A DNA stretch of 64,000 nt from Brugia malayi. Its lineage: Eukaryota; Nematoda; Chromadorea; Rhabditida; Onchocercidae. Of this stretch, positions 11,650-24,309 are shown in pieces (the stretch's first letter is position 1; each line of letters opens with the position of its first letter). The notes under the pieces were generated by a model that saw nothing but the letters and a program-made list of their open reading frames with translations, searched no databases and had not been told where the DNA came from. Made by a program: the position numbers and the translations under genes. The DNA lies in assembly GCF_000002995.4 (NCBI RefSeq), contig NW_025062476.1:2351001-2415000 (forward strand), given 5' to 3'.

Positions 11650-12703
11650 TAAAAAAAAGTACCCCCGTCTCTGTTCGCTTCCACTTGAACCATCGTTACT
11701 ACTCGTTTGACTGTGCACATCTGGACCACAACCGGTAGCTTCAGCACCTTTGTATGGTATAGCGACGTTGGTTGCAACGTATGGTTGTTGATTTGGATAT
11801 AGTGTTAACGGCATTGATGCATAACCACTTACCTAAGTTTATCACATTTTAAGTATGTCATGTTAGTCTGAACAAAACTAAATTTGAATAGTAATAATGA
11901 AATATGTAATTGTAATCTAAAAAAATCTAATAATTTACCAAATTAAATAGTAATCATTTTTACAATTTATGAATTCAATTTATGAAAATAATCTGTTGTG
12001 AATTTTTGCTACAGCTACTTAATGGAAATATTCAAATGTTATTAAATATTTCGATTACAACTGATAAAATCTATAAATAAGCAGCTGTATTGATATTTTC
12101 CCAAATTAGACTAATTTGCTACAAATTGTCATCATAACTCATGCAAACAATTTAACCGGCGTTAACTGCAGCATGCAAATTTGTGCAAATAGTGAATTTT
12201 TTTTTTTTTTTTGAAGTAAAAGTGCAAAGCTTACATAATAAGATTGTACTTGTAATTTGTGGTTTTCTTATTGACATGTCTAAAATTTGACTTAGAAATT
12301 GATCATCCCACAATTGTTCTATTTTTTTTTTTTTTTTTTAACATTCCCTTTCAATAAAATGCTCGACCCCGGATGTTAAAGAAAAACTAATAAGATTGCT
12401 CGGAACTTACCAAGAATCAACTATTACATCATCTACTTTACTAATTTTGCTATTTTCTTGATCAGTATGTATAGGATTAAATTTCTCTTCTCTTTCTCAT
12501 GTGTGAAACTTTGTGCTGTTCTTCTTTAATGAAGCAAAGCGCATGTGGCAGAATCTACTTTGACATACATTTATACTACTAACAAAAGTTACTATCAGCT
12601 TATGATAATAACAACATGCCATAGACATATCAAAGAACTGACATATCCCAATTGCAGAGAAAGCAAAAAAAAAGTAACGAATGAATTGAAAACAAAAAAA
12701 AAA

Positions 12704-12739
<36 letters not shown>

Positions 12740-15700
12740 CAACTTGCATAACATATAATTTCCAAATAAGTGTATGGAATAAGCAGTGCACAAAATCAAA
12801 TAATCATTTCTCCCCTAATGTGACAACTTTATTTTTTATCTTCGGTAATGTTATTTGCTGAGATATTGAATGTTTCTGGAATTAGAAGTCAGTAAGTTAT
12901 TATTTACTTGGCTTACCCATCTTCTGCTTTTAAGAGAAATCTCAAATTGAGAAATTATCACTAATAACGAACTTTGCAGTGTTAAGCAATTTCATTTACA
13001 AATGAATTTTCAAAAGATGAAATAATCAATGAGATGAGCTTAACTCCATCATCATTTTATAAAAAGATATGGTAGCTTTTATTCTAATATTTTTGATATA
13101 TAACCCTCTACATTTAAAAATATTTGTCAAATATTATAAAGCGCAAAAGCAAGTGTTATCCTATTTATTTGATATAGCATTTTTGAAATATTTAGTCTTG
13201 ATAAAATTTGACACTAGCAAAAACTTCATCAACAAATGAATTAGGTAATATTAAGAGTGAGAAACGAGAGCTATTTCTACAATATTCTTTTATAGTCATA
13301 TTCAACACACAATTCTATCACCATCTACATGCTACACTTAAATTACTGGACAGTCCTGCTGGATAAAAATTGAAAAAAAGCGCATTACTAAACAAGCCTA
13401 TCTAACTTAACATGCTCTCTAGAAATTACATTTAAAAAAGGTATGTGCAATTGTTGTTGGAAACATGCGATTGTTATTTTTGTTATATTATTGATGAAAT
13501 GAAAGAAGTGAATTAAAATCATATGAAGCATAAAAAATTACGATAAAATCTTGTTAGTTGATGAGAATTACCTAAAATACAGCATTAGAATTCATGCAAA
13601 AGTTCTATTTGATGCAATATTTAAAATCAAGAAAAATTAGATACAAAATAAAAAATGCATGAAGGACGAACTGCGAAAGAGTAGACTACAAGAAAAAAAC
13701 CTTTGAAATCAAAAAACTCAATATAATCTACCCGTCTGAATGAAAGGCCTCACTATCCGCTTTATGGAACGAAATATAATTATAATTAATTTATCTATCG
13801 AGTCAAACCGTTTAAATCCAGCTTATTTGTAGTTAAATTTTGGCATAAAAGTTAGAATTTAGCCAACAAAAAGGAACCTACGAATACCGTCATGAAAGTA
13901 GTAAAAATTCATCTAAAAAATAAATCATATCAAAAAATCAAAAAATAAATCATAGTATGCTTCTACTATGTTGTCTTCTACAGTTATTACTAAATATAGT
14001 TGTCAATGCTCTGAACATATCCTTCAAATCATATGTGTTTTGATAATTTTTTGATTTGAATTATATATATTCTCAGAAGATTTTAGTTTTAATAAGGACT
14101 AAGCTGGTTTTTTTTCTGCAAAATAAAAAAAAATTTTTGATGCATTAGTAGCAGCTAGAAAAACATTCAGAATTGTGTAACTAGCAGCAAAAGCAAAAAG
14201 AAAAAAAAAACACAGACGGTGGTGTTAATTAAACAAACAAATCAGAGATTAATTGACTGATCATAAATATATTTGATACAAATATAAGTTTTTGCTGAAC
14301 ACGTCAAATCTAGAATTTTTGAGAGTTTCTGATCCCAAAACATTCTCATTGTTAAGAATAACGGGTCATGACATACAGACCGACCCACCAATCCATAACA
14401 ATACTGTAAAAGATTTAGAGTAGGGAAATGATAGATGACAAATCTTATGAGAAATAACATTTCTGCGTAGTTGGATCTGTCTAATATAATGCAAGAATTC
14501 TTTCTGAAACGAATTCATTTTAAATAACGAAACGAAATTAAAGAGTTAGTGCAACTTGATTCATTCTCTCTACTGGTACTTTGAACTTCTGAAACCGCGA
14601 AAATCGCAAATGCGGGGAGATAATCATTTCAAAATAGCATAAATATGTAACTAAAAGCAGACTTCTAAAGAATATACAAATTAAAAAGGAACGCTTAGAA
14701 AAAAATAATGATAAAAACAACAACATATTACGGTCGCAAGACTATTCTAAAGATTAGTTAAATAGAATCGCGTGGTACCATCAGCATTCGCTGGATTTTC
14801 AATACCGCTTACCATTGAAGGTGCACTCTGCGGTATCATCGTTGGCTGAGGCCAAGCACGTCCACTTTGCTGTGCTGCAGCAGCAGCAACAAGTCCTGGT
14901 GGTGGTGGTGGCAATACTGAACCCACTTCACTTCGAACACCCGGATCATCGCCGCCAGGATTCTGCCGCAAGCGTGCATAATCTTAAATTGAGTATAATT
15001 TTTCAGAATAAAGAAGCGAAGGATGAGAAATCTTATGGAGATAATGGAAGAAATGAAAAGAGAAAAAAAAAAAAAACAAAATTCTAAATCATTGATAATT
15101 TCAACAGTTCGTAAAATTTTTCGGTTCAAAACAAGTTTAAGAAATGGTTAAAAACTTAGCTATATTTTACTTCATTCAAACAAGATAAAGTTTATCCAAT
15201 TTTCTAAAAACAAACCAGCACATTCTTCACCCAGAATATAGTAACATTGTTCAGTGAAAGTAATTTTATTGACCACATGACTGATTAACTTCTCTTTCAA
15301 CAACTCGCCAGCAAATTTGCGTCCATCCTTTCGATCACGGAGCCCATCAACATGTTCCATCAGCCAATCAACCAAATCACTGCCTAAAAATAATAAAACA
15401 TTGCAAGGAATTTTTAAGACACCGGAATTTTCAAGATAAAAACATTCTTTACTTAAATATCAATTAGTTTACTTAAATATTCTACTTAAATTTAATTTTA
15501 ATATTAACAATGTTGACTTTTGACAGAGAGAAAAATAATTTCAGCTGCTAATTTCATTTCAGATTTCAATGCATTACAATTCAAATGCCCAGAGAAAAAC
15601 TACTAGTAAACGAAAGAAATGGTCTCTGCCAAATAAGTAAGTACTCACAACCGAAATTTGATCGTAAAAACAAATACGAAAAGATAATGAACTTTCAGTA

Positions 15701-18700
15701 GTCTCCTTATTCTTAGCTACTTATTCAATGATGTTGACAGATTGTAACAATTAATGAAGAATCAGCATTAACTGTTTCGAGACAAATAAATCTTACCAAG
15801 GAAAGACATCGGAATTGGAATCTTAAGCCATGTGCGATTTTTAATATCTAAGCCAGAATTTGGCATAACCATCATTTGAACAACTTTTTTCTTGTCCGTC
15901 ATAGCATCTAACCGAAAATGAGCTGAAAAACAAATAAAAGTATAGATAAAAGCAAAGTAAAAAATTTTTGAAACATCAAGCAAATAAACATTTGAAGCTC
16001 GCCTTTTTAATATTATGAAACACTGCCTAAAAATATTCTTAAAGTGGAATCTGAAAGTCCTTACCTCCTCCAACAATAGTGTTCGGAACAGAACCATTCG
16101 ATGTTGCAGTGCTGCTGCTTGCAGGTCGACCATACTGACCAGGTATTGGAGTTGGAGCGCCTTCAGAACCTGAAAGACTTTTTGGCAATATTCAAACTTG
16201 TTAAATGTCATGAAAGTCTAAAACCTTGAAAAGTGACAAACATCTGATATATTCGAAACAGAAATTAAAGTTTTGTATAATATTAAGTAAAAAAAAAGGA
16301 AAAACCTTCGAGGATAGATGGCATTCCTCGCATAGCATTGGTGTGCTGTATCCAGGCTTGGGTATCAATAGGTCGCACTGGTTCATCTCGATGTCGTGGA
16401 ACAGTAAACGCACTTCTTGGTCCACTATCCCACATTTTAGCTACTGTTAACTTAATTGGTCTGAAAAGCAGCGTCATGTTTATGAGAAACATAGAATTAA
16501 TTCTCCAACCAAAAATTGAATTCAAAAAAGATTTATTTAAAATGTCAACTTCAAGGTCATTTGCAAATACCTCCGTAAAGTTTTAATCGTGTATCACTAC
16601 GTTAAAACTTGTAAACTCACCCTCGCCGTGCAACTGATTCACGCAAAACGTCAACTGCTTGATCGTTCGTGAAGTTTTCGAACGAAATATCGTTTACTTG
16701 TAAAATCATATCGCCTGGCTCAATTCGTCCATCTAATGCCACGGCACCACCTAAATGTCAATAAATATTAAAGCTGAAGTGCAATCTTACCAAAGATAAA
16801 TATCCCAGAATCAAGGGACTGCCATTTTGAAAAGTCAGTTAATATTATCAAATCAATTACCTTTCATAATATTAGCCACATAAATGCCATTATCACCACG
16901 AGACGAGCTCTGTCCAACAATGCTGATACCCAAAAAGTTCACCGTATCCATATTTAGTGTTACTGTGATAACATCCAACGACATTGAGCTTTCTGTTATG
17001 CTACTAAAAGATGAGGCTCTTGAAGGTTGACGAAATCGTCGACGATTTCGGCGTTTACGATATGCAGGTGCATGATGTTGTCGAGAAACACTGGTGATGT
17101 CGGTAGATGTTGAAACTCTGAATTTTTTTCAAACTTCAAATAATTTCATTTTTGATAAACAGACAAACAAGTCAAGAGAAATCGATAACTGTTTTAATTT
17201 TTTACTAATCTAAAGAGAAAAATTGCAAATCAATGAAGTAATTTGATTCGTAATTGTATTTTACAGCTTTCATAACTAATATACATACAATTAATAGGTA
17301 TATTCTCTATATAGTTTAAAAAATTGGTATAAAAAACCTAGAACGGTCGTCATCATCCGAGAATAACCGTGCGTCACTTTCAGAGCCCAACGTTGAATCT
17401 TCAAACCGTCGACCTCCACGGTGTCCTGAAATTACAAAATGAAATTCCTCAGAAAAGCATACTTGATATCATTTCGCGGTACTTAGTTAAAGGAAACTAA
17501 ACTTAAACCGCAATCAGAAACTTCCAAAAAGTTGGATCACAAAAAAAGAACAGTATGTTAACTCCTACTTATAGAGATCCTGCAGTCTAATGACTCTTGA
17601 AGATGAGAATCTACCAAGTAAGAAGAAATATTAAGATGCATACCTTGCGAAATGTACTGTTGCGGAAATGGTCGCCTTGATATTCCCTTTACTTGCATTG
17701 GTAGAGCTCTCATGTCACTGATAAAAGAATCCGAATCTGTAGATGCCACTAAAAAATTTTTTTCACAATGAACAATTATAGGTCGAAAAATAATTTTTGA
17801 AAACTGAACAATCACACATTAAAAAAAAAAAAATTACTGCTCTGGTCAAATTGTTGCACAGCTTGGCGATAAGCCATACTTCCAACAGGATACATGGTTG
17901 GTGCTGGGCCCGGGACCGAAAATAACATTAATCAAAATTGAATTTTACATTACTCTTAAAAGTTGCCTTCTTTTCTATCTTCATTGGTTTATATTAAACA
18001 TGCCTCCAGCTAATTACAATTTAATAAGTACTGAAATTGTTGAAATGATTACGTCGCGAACAAAAAAAAGACTTATTAAGCAAAAATTCTTTAGCTTCAA
18101 CTTACCATGAGTCGCGCACTTTTCAGTGGAAGGCCTGAAGAACCATCAGAATGACTGCTACCTTCTGATGTAAGCAAAAAGAGCTCAAACTGACCATTCG
18201 CCGACCGATGTAAACATTCATTGTCATCACGTATCTCCACTTTCACTTCACTAAATAGTTTTTTTCATTTCACATCTTATACTATTTCTTAAAATGACTT
18301 CAAATTTGAATTTGTAATTACCGATCGCTTAAACTGAAAATATTGTACAGCTATTAATAATTCTACTGAACATTAAAGACTTTAAAAGATAAAATTTCAA
18401 GTCTTAACTAAATGGCAAACAGCTTGCCATTATCACAAATTACTTTTAAATAAAGCAGGAAAAATATTTGAACTTACGGAAAAACTCCAGAATCGGGAGC
18501 AGGAGCTTTACAGTAATATTTGAAATTTGATCGTGTTAACACACGTTTAAAGTCACCAAGTGTTATTTTATCGGGCGGCACCATGACATCAGTACAATAT
18601 GGCACCATTTCGTCATCGATATGATAATATACCTGAAACGTTGATAAGTCTAAGGTAATTCATATCTGTTCTTGGTGAGGCAGGCCTCTTTTTCTAAAAC

Positions 18701-19507
18701 ACTTGGGGATGGTAGTGAAATAACTATTTCATTAGCTAGGGCTCATTACAATTTAAGGAACTTGAAAAGGAATTTTACTAATACTAGTGTAAAGATTTCT
18801 ATGAAATTAAACTTGAAAAGTTATCACAATAAGAAATGATAAGAAATATAGAAGCAAAATATATTCCCAGAAACATGTAGGAAGATGATGAGCATTACGA
18901 AAGACTAGACGAATTAAAATGGAACGGAACTAGAGCAAAATATAGCGAGTAGAACCAATGCAAAGAATGAATAATAGCCTTAAAGCTTCATGATAATTAC
19001 TCCCGAATCCACTAGGGGTCTCATATGAATGTGGAAGTATAAATATAATATAAGAAAACATAACCATACTTTTGTACTTGTCTGCTGTGAAGGAACTCCT
19101 ATTCCATGTTCCAAACATGAAGTACCTTTGGCAAGTGGTGCCTTCGAGGTACATGAACTGTTTTTACTGCTTTCATCTTTACTTTCTACTGCTGAACTAA
19201 TTTTCAACCTAAAAATATTTCGCATTAAAAATATGTTTCTGTAAATATTTGGCATTATCAAGAATAAATTTATCATCGCATCTTCCAAAAAATCAATATC
19301 TTAACTCTTTGGAATGCAATCTTTACAAGTTTCTGAACGAATTCTTGGATAAGTGAAACATTTTCTGTTTATTAATTGCATACTTGTAACCAAAACAACT
19401 AATGAAATCATTTCTACAACTAGTTAGAATTGAAACCATTACTTATTTGTTTTCTCGATAATCGTATCCGTTGTATTCGACGTATCAAGCGTATCTGAGA
19501 CATCCAT
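11233..19507 (-). CDS. dsh: Dishevelled (DIX-PDZ-DEP Wnt transducer), complete
   Basis: Cytoplasmic scaffold that carries Frizzled signals to beta-catenin and planar-polarity branches. Sixteen exons, read right to left: 19507-19443, 19208-19070, 18632-18478, 18250-18106, 17916-17838, 17748-17644, 17425-17338, 17117-16861, 16750-16621, 16460-16306, 16169-16065, 15922-15797, 15383-15216, 14982-14813, 11832-11663, 11455-11233; together 759 aa in one frame. DIX begins near residue 69 ([22 protein letters not shown]). A basic patch [10 protein letters not shown] precedes PDZ (about 306-395: [33 protein letters not shown]), then the conserved linker [17 protein letters not shown] is about 500-570 ([37 protein letters not shown]). 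The extreme C-terminus [17 protein letters not shown] matches the conserved Dvl tail. One acceptor, at 17917-17918, reads CG instead of AG. Start Met 19507 is the first ATG after an acceptor-like TTCAG about 40 bases upstream. Nematodes have several paralogues; which one is not decided. Confidence 0.95.
11480..11557. repeat. 27-bp repeat, three copies, in the last dishevelled intron
   Basis: Three tandem copies start at 11480, 11507 and 11534; the unit contains TTCTAATTTCAATTTTGCAG, and the third copy is diverged. On the strand opposite to dishevelled the unit looks like a splice acceptor. Confidence 0.85.
11619..11646. repeat. GA microsatellite
   Basis: About 14 uninterrupted GA units just downstream (on the minus strand) of the donor at the end of the 11832-11663 dishevelled exon; on that strand it is a CT tract inside the intron. 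Confidence 0.95.
11833..14812 (-). other. Long dishevelled intron
   Basis: About 3.0 kb between exons that join cleanly in phase 0. It is AT-rich with poly(T) near 12200 and 12322 and poly(A) near 12694. No nested gene can be supported. Confidence 0.7.
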
Positions 19508-20583
19508 TCTCAGGCAGTACAAACTGCCGTCGGAGTGGAAAGCTTCGCTGAAGCAACGAGTTAAGACATACTAATATTTTAGCAGCAATTTAAAACCTTT
19601 TAAATTTCGCAAATGTTCTCAAACAAATCTAATTTCACTGAAATGCAGAAGTCAACTGATGCCGAAATATGTATAATCTATGTATTTTCTAATTCATTGC
19701 AATATTTATAAGATAGAACATCAATTTTAACATCATACAGCAAAATGTATAAAGTTCATTTATACAAGCACATTCGGTCATTCCGGTGAAATTTGTCTAT
19801 TTGAGAAGTGTAGCAGTCCGGTAATTCAGTTAAATATTCCGGTCATTCGATATAGTACATTATCAGTTAATTGATTTCCTCTTCCACTAGCAAATTTTAA
19901 CCATTTTTATGCATAGCAAATAATATATACTTAATTAGGAACATATAAATGATTAATATGTTAGTATTAAATATTATATATATCTATAAAGAATCAAACT
20001 AGAAAATATCCAAATTCTAAAGGAAAAAAAAAGAACAAAAAACAAAAGAAAGAAATCATTGATAACACAATAAGGGATTGATTTTTGGCTATTAGTAGCA
20101 GAACCTGCTCGATAAATTTCAATTATGGTAGTTTGATAAGCATAATTTGAAAAAAGGGAGATTAGAAGATGTTAGCATTGATAGTGTAATTTCAGAGGGG
20201 AACAGAGAGGAATGGTGAATGATAGAGTGATAGCGAATATGAATGGAGAATGTGAGTAGCAGAGATTGATAAGATTTATGAGAGAGCATTAGGAAAAGAG
20301 ATGATTTGGTGATGAAAATGTCAAAGTTATTATTTTAGGATTCTCTCTGATACTTTTGATATTTTCAGAAATAATGTGAAGATTTGTTGTACGAGATAAG
20401 TGAAGAGAGAATTAATTAGCACTACTCTTTCCTAAATTTCAATGCTATGTTAAAATAATAAAAAATTTTTGTGCTTACATTATGCTTGAAATCGATTAAT
20501 TCTCTGTCAGTTATTTAACCATTCGAAAATTTAATAATTTTGGTTTAACATAGCTTCGTTTTGTCTTTTTTTTTTTATAGACA
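19508..20583. other. Divergent promoter region between dishevelled and vrk
   Basis: About 1.1 kb separates the two start codons. It should carry both promoters. A 6-bp hairpin GGCAGT/ACTGCC (19513-19528) sits just upstream of the dishevelled ATG, inside its 5' UTR. The rest (19560-20570) is AT-rich with no open frame. Confidence 0.6.
20571..20580 (+). promoter_or_regulatory. Splice acceptor 3 bases before the vrk start codon
   Basis: TTTTTTATAG ends at 20580 and the ATG is at 20584. It is probably a spliced-leader trans-splice site, or the end of a 5' UTR intron. Confidence 0.6.
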
Positions 20584-23500
20584 ATGCCATTATCACGGAA
20601 AAAAGCACATGAATTGGCTTGTGTTGTTGTGGAGAAAACAGTTATCACAGATACTCTCAAACACCGATTTGTCATTGAAAAAGAATTTGCACGCGGTGGT
20701 TTTGGTCGCATTTACTCCGGAAGACAAGTAGTTTTTAAGATTTGAAATAAGCTTTGAATATGAGTTAGAAATAGAAATTCACTATTGTGCATGTGTATGT
20801 ATCTTGCACAAGACACTGATAAAATTTACTTATAGAATTATTGTTACGATTTTTTATTATCTGTCTTACCAAATATTCGGTCTGCTATTAAAGAATAGAA
20901 ATATACTCAAAATTTATTTTCCAATTATAATTTCGTATTTCTCTATCTTTTAGATATTTTATATTCCTGAACATATCTTCTAAATGTTTTATTTTCTGAA
21001 TTGTTTTATATTCAGATCCACTAATATGAATATTTTTCTTTTTATATGTTCAGCATATGATTTTCTTCGATTCGTCATCTTTATGCTATCTCTTTTTATG
21101 CACTCTTCCGACAAAATAAATTTCAGGAAGATAGTAAAGAATATGACAAGGCTGGTTCACTTGCGATCAAAATTGAACCGCATGCAAATGGTCCACTTTT
21201 CACAGAAATAACAGTCTTTCAACGAATCCTAACACCGCAAAAGCTTGCAACTTGGTTGGATAAGAAAAGTTTGTTTAATTGACTTCTCGACTTTAATTTT
21301 ACGAAATTATAAGCATGTTTCAGATAATTAAAAAAAGTCACCCATATTCTATTCTAATTATGTATATATGTTTTATTTTCATTTGAAGATTTTTTGCAGA
21401 AATCAACCATATTGGTTTACCTCCATACGTGAGTAGCGGTTTATTTACATATAATGGTGAGAAGTTACGATTTCTGATTATGCCACGCTATGAGAAATCT
21501 CTGGAAACATATCGTATAGCAAATGGTGGTATTTTGGACATGGATTTAATATTGACTGTTGCGAAACAATGTGTCGATTGCTTATCATACATGCAGGACC
21601 ACGTTGGTGTTCCGTCTTCACAGTCCCAAATGCATCAGTTCCAGTAGATTGTAATAAATAATTTCCTTCCATAACCGTTTTCTAAAGAGAAGACTTTTCT
21701 AACTTGAAATGGAAATCACAATTATCAAAGTTTCGGTCTTTTGGCTTTCTGGCAGATTGGTAGCTATTCAGGATTACGTGCATGGTGATCTAAAGGCAGA
21801 CAACATTTTGTTGGCATCAGCAAACGAATATTCCAGATGTTTTTTGGTCGATTTTGGACTTGCAAGGTTGGCCAAAGGGAATGTCGACAAACCGGATAAA
21901 AAAAGGGGTACAATCTGTATTTTTGGATATGATTCTGAAATGAGGAATTGTTCAGTTTTAGTAATGCTTTATTTTAGCAAACTATTGTATATTTTTCAGC
22001 TCATAACGGAACTTTGTTGTTTACTTCATTGGATGCTCATCGTGGTTGTTCTCCTTCATTTCGAGGTGACTTGGAAATACTTGGATACAACATACTTTAC
22101 TGGTTGTGTGGAACGTTACCTTGGCAGAAATATGGGCAAAAACCAGAATCAGTAATTCTTTGTTTGATAATTTTGTAATGTCAATTTAAAAGTTCAGAAG
22201 CAACTTGTAAAATTTATGATCAAAGCTTTGAATATTTTTTCGCGGCTTGCCAAAATTTTTGATAGTTTTCTCATCTTCTCTGCTTATCATACAGTCGTTT
22301 TATTTTTGGTTTAATACAGGAAATCTAAAGTGAAGAATTTAGAAAAACTGTATGCAGCGTTCATTACCTTCTCAGTTGTAGTCAGAATAACGTGATAGCA
22401 ACTAGGTAGTTGGTGGCGCTATTCGATGATGTTTGAACGAGATATGATTTGATTTTGTTGCGACTAAAAAAAGTTGAATTTACAATGGATAAAGCTTGAA
22501 TATAATTTCTTTTTCTTAAGGTTATGACAGAAAAAGAAAAGTTTTCAAAGGAATTCGATGAAAATATCAAGAAGCTTATGCAAGGTGAATATGTGCCTTT
22601 TCTGAGCAAGCTTTTTAAGCTGGCTTATGAAACGCCGTATGTGAACAAAGTGGATTATGGAAGTGTTCAATTGGTAGATCTTTTTTTTAAAGGGCATTTG
22701 CGGCTGGTATAGCAAATACATGGAAAACAGATTAGAACAAGTCACCTTTTCCGATGAATTTTACTATTTTTCAGATTTTGAATCAAATGTCATCGACATC
22801 TAAAAATTTGAATTCAAGAAGCAGAAGGAAGGGAAACTCAAAAACATCGCTGACTGATAAAGCTGTGAGTGCGAGAAACATTTCACCATCGACTGTTCGT
22901 AAGCGTGAGGGGAATACAAAAGATCTAGGTATGGTTTTAAAAATTAAGAAGTTTTGAAGAATATTGCTGCTGAGTGTTCTTCAGGTCGCTTTAGCATATG
23001 TGTGAAGTGAATCAATCTCAGTTAGCATGCCTGTTACCTTCTTAATTAGATCAAATTGTTATTTTTTTTTCTTTTTTTTTTACATAATTCCTGCAATAAA
23101 GCTACCTTACTGTTCACTTACTGTTTTCAGCTATAAAGTTCACTTGCTATTTTTGACCTATTTCCTCAAAAAATGCTTTTCAAGGAGTCATGACATTTTT
23201 TATTATTATATTTGTCCTGGGTATTTTCTTTTCATTCGGTGGTTATTAATGGGACCATTGTTTAATGAAGGAAATCAAATCTTTTGTATTCGCAAAATTA
23301 TTCACAAAAACAGTTTTAATTCTTAAATTAAGAAGAACTGCCATCAGTCTTGAACATAATGTGGCTATTTTTCAACTTTTCTTTTTTAATTTTGCATATC
23401 ATGTTATGCACTCAATTATTATCAGTTATAATTTATTTGTCTAATTCTAATTTTCCTATACACACTTTTAACAGCTTGTATATATCAATTATTTGCCAAA

Positions 23501-24309
23501 AAGGTATGTCTTAGATAGTAGTACGTCATCCAGCAAACCACCTACTCCAAAGAGACGGAAAAGTGACCGAATCGCAAACCAGTTGTCAAAAAAAGTGGTC
23601 GATTCTCCAAGATCTGACGAAGAGAAGTCTCCAGAAGTTGGTGGCAGCAATGGTAACAAGAAAAAAGACATTAAACATTCACTCAATGTCATATCTCATA
23701 AAAAAAACTTTACTAAACTAAATCGAGGACATCGAAATGGCGTGAAGTCAGCAGCTAAACAAAATGCACCTTTATCGCCAGCATTATTGCTTTCTAGCAA
23801 AAGTGAGTGATTTAATTTTTCGTGAAAATTAGGAGGGAAGCTGGGTAAATGACTGAGTATTTTCAAGTCATTTTCTAAGACAGGACAGAAGAACACAGCT
23901 GCATCTGGCACGCATGATCATTCACAGTATTTGAAGTGTCATCAAATTTGCTCTTCACACCACATCCATTTCTGTTTATTCTGGCACAACTGATTTCACA
24001 TTCACGTTTTCTGATTTTTTATGCACGGCGTGGTTGCTTGCGTATTTTAAAACAGCACCAGAAATATCCGAAGATTTGAATAATAATTTGTGAGTGCACA
24101 AGAAGAGAAACGAATGTAGAAAATTGAGGGTAGAACACTAAATAAAAGAATAAATCGTAGAATTTTCAGAAGTGGAAGATTCTCCTGGTAAGAAACTACG
24201 TAATGTAATTCCGGGTCTTCACAATATGAAGACCGTGCGACAGTCTTTGAAAGATACACTTGTGAAGAAATATATCAATGTTGCTAATCAGGCTAACAGA
24301 AAGCAATAA
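20584..24309 (+). CDS. vrk-1: Vaccinia-related-kinase family Ser/Thr kinase (VRK-1 type)
   Basis: Nuclear kinase of the CK1/VRK group; the C. elegans member acts on the nuclear envelope and chromatin. Exons: 20584-20727, 21127-21268, 21400-21602, 21772-21907, 22000-22151, 22521-22673, 22775-22928, a 17-base microexon 22985-23001, 23475-23802, 24170-24309; 522 aa if the microexon is used. Visible motifs: Gly loop [11 protein letters not shown] (34-44), ATP lysine K63 in [17 protein letters not shown] (a VRK signature), catalytic HGDLKADN (D169, N174; His-Gly-Asp replaces HRD as in VRKs), metal site DFGLA (D190), and [16 protein letters not shown]. The long C-terminal tail is rich in Ser, Lys and Arg with a likely nuclear signal TPKRRKSDR. 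Without the microexon the tail exon falls out of frame, so it or an equivalent is required. The donor after YMQDH is a weak GTTGGT. The kinase call is firm; the tail structure is less so. Confidence 0.93.

Noticed and set aside
14242..14460. Minus-strand open frame inside the long dishevelled intron
   Set aside because: Not recognisable, and skipping it keeps the dishevelled frame and conserved sequence.
17838..17903. Canonical AG acceptor (CCCAG at 17904-17905) for the dishevelled exon
   Set aside because: It would start the exon one base out of phase with the upstream DIX exon, which ends in phase 0 at a good GTAAGT donor, so the rest of the protein would be frameshifted.
22321..22379. Open stretch [18 protein letters not shown] between two vrk exons
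   Set aside because: It needs a phase that the preceding exon does not provide, and the flanking exons join directly in phase 0 with a normal VRK sequence.
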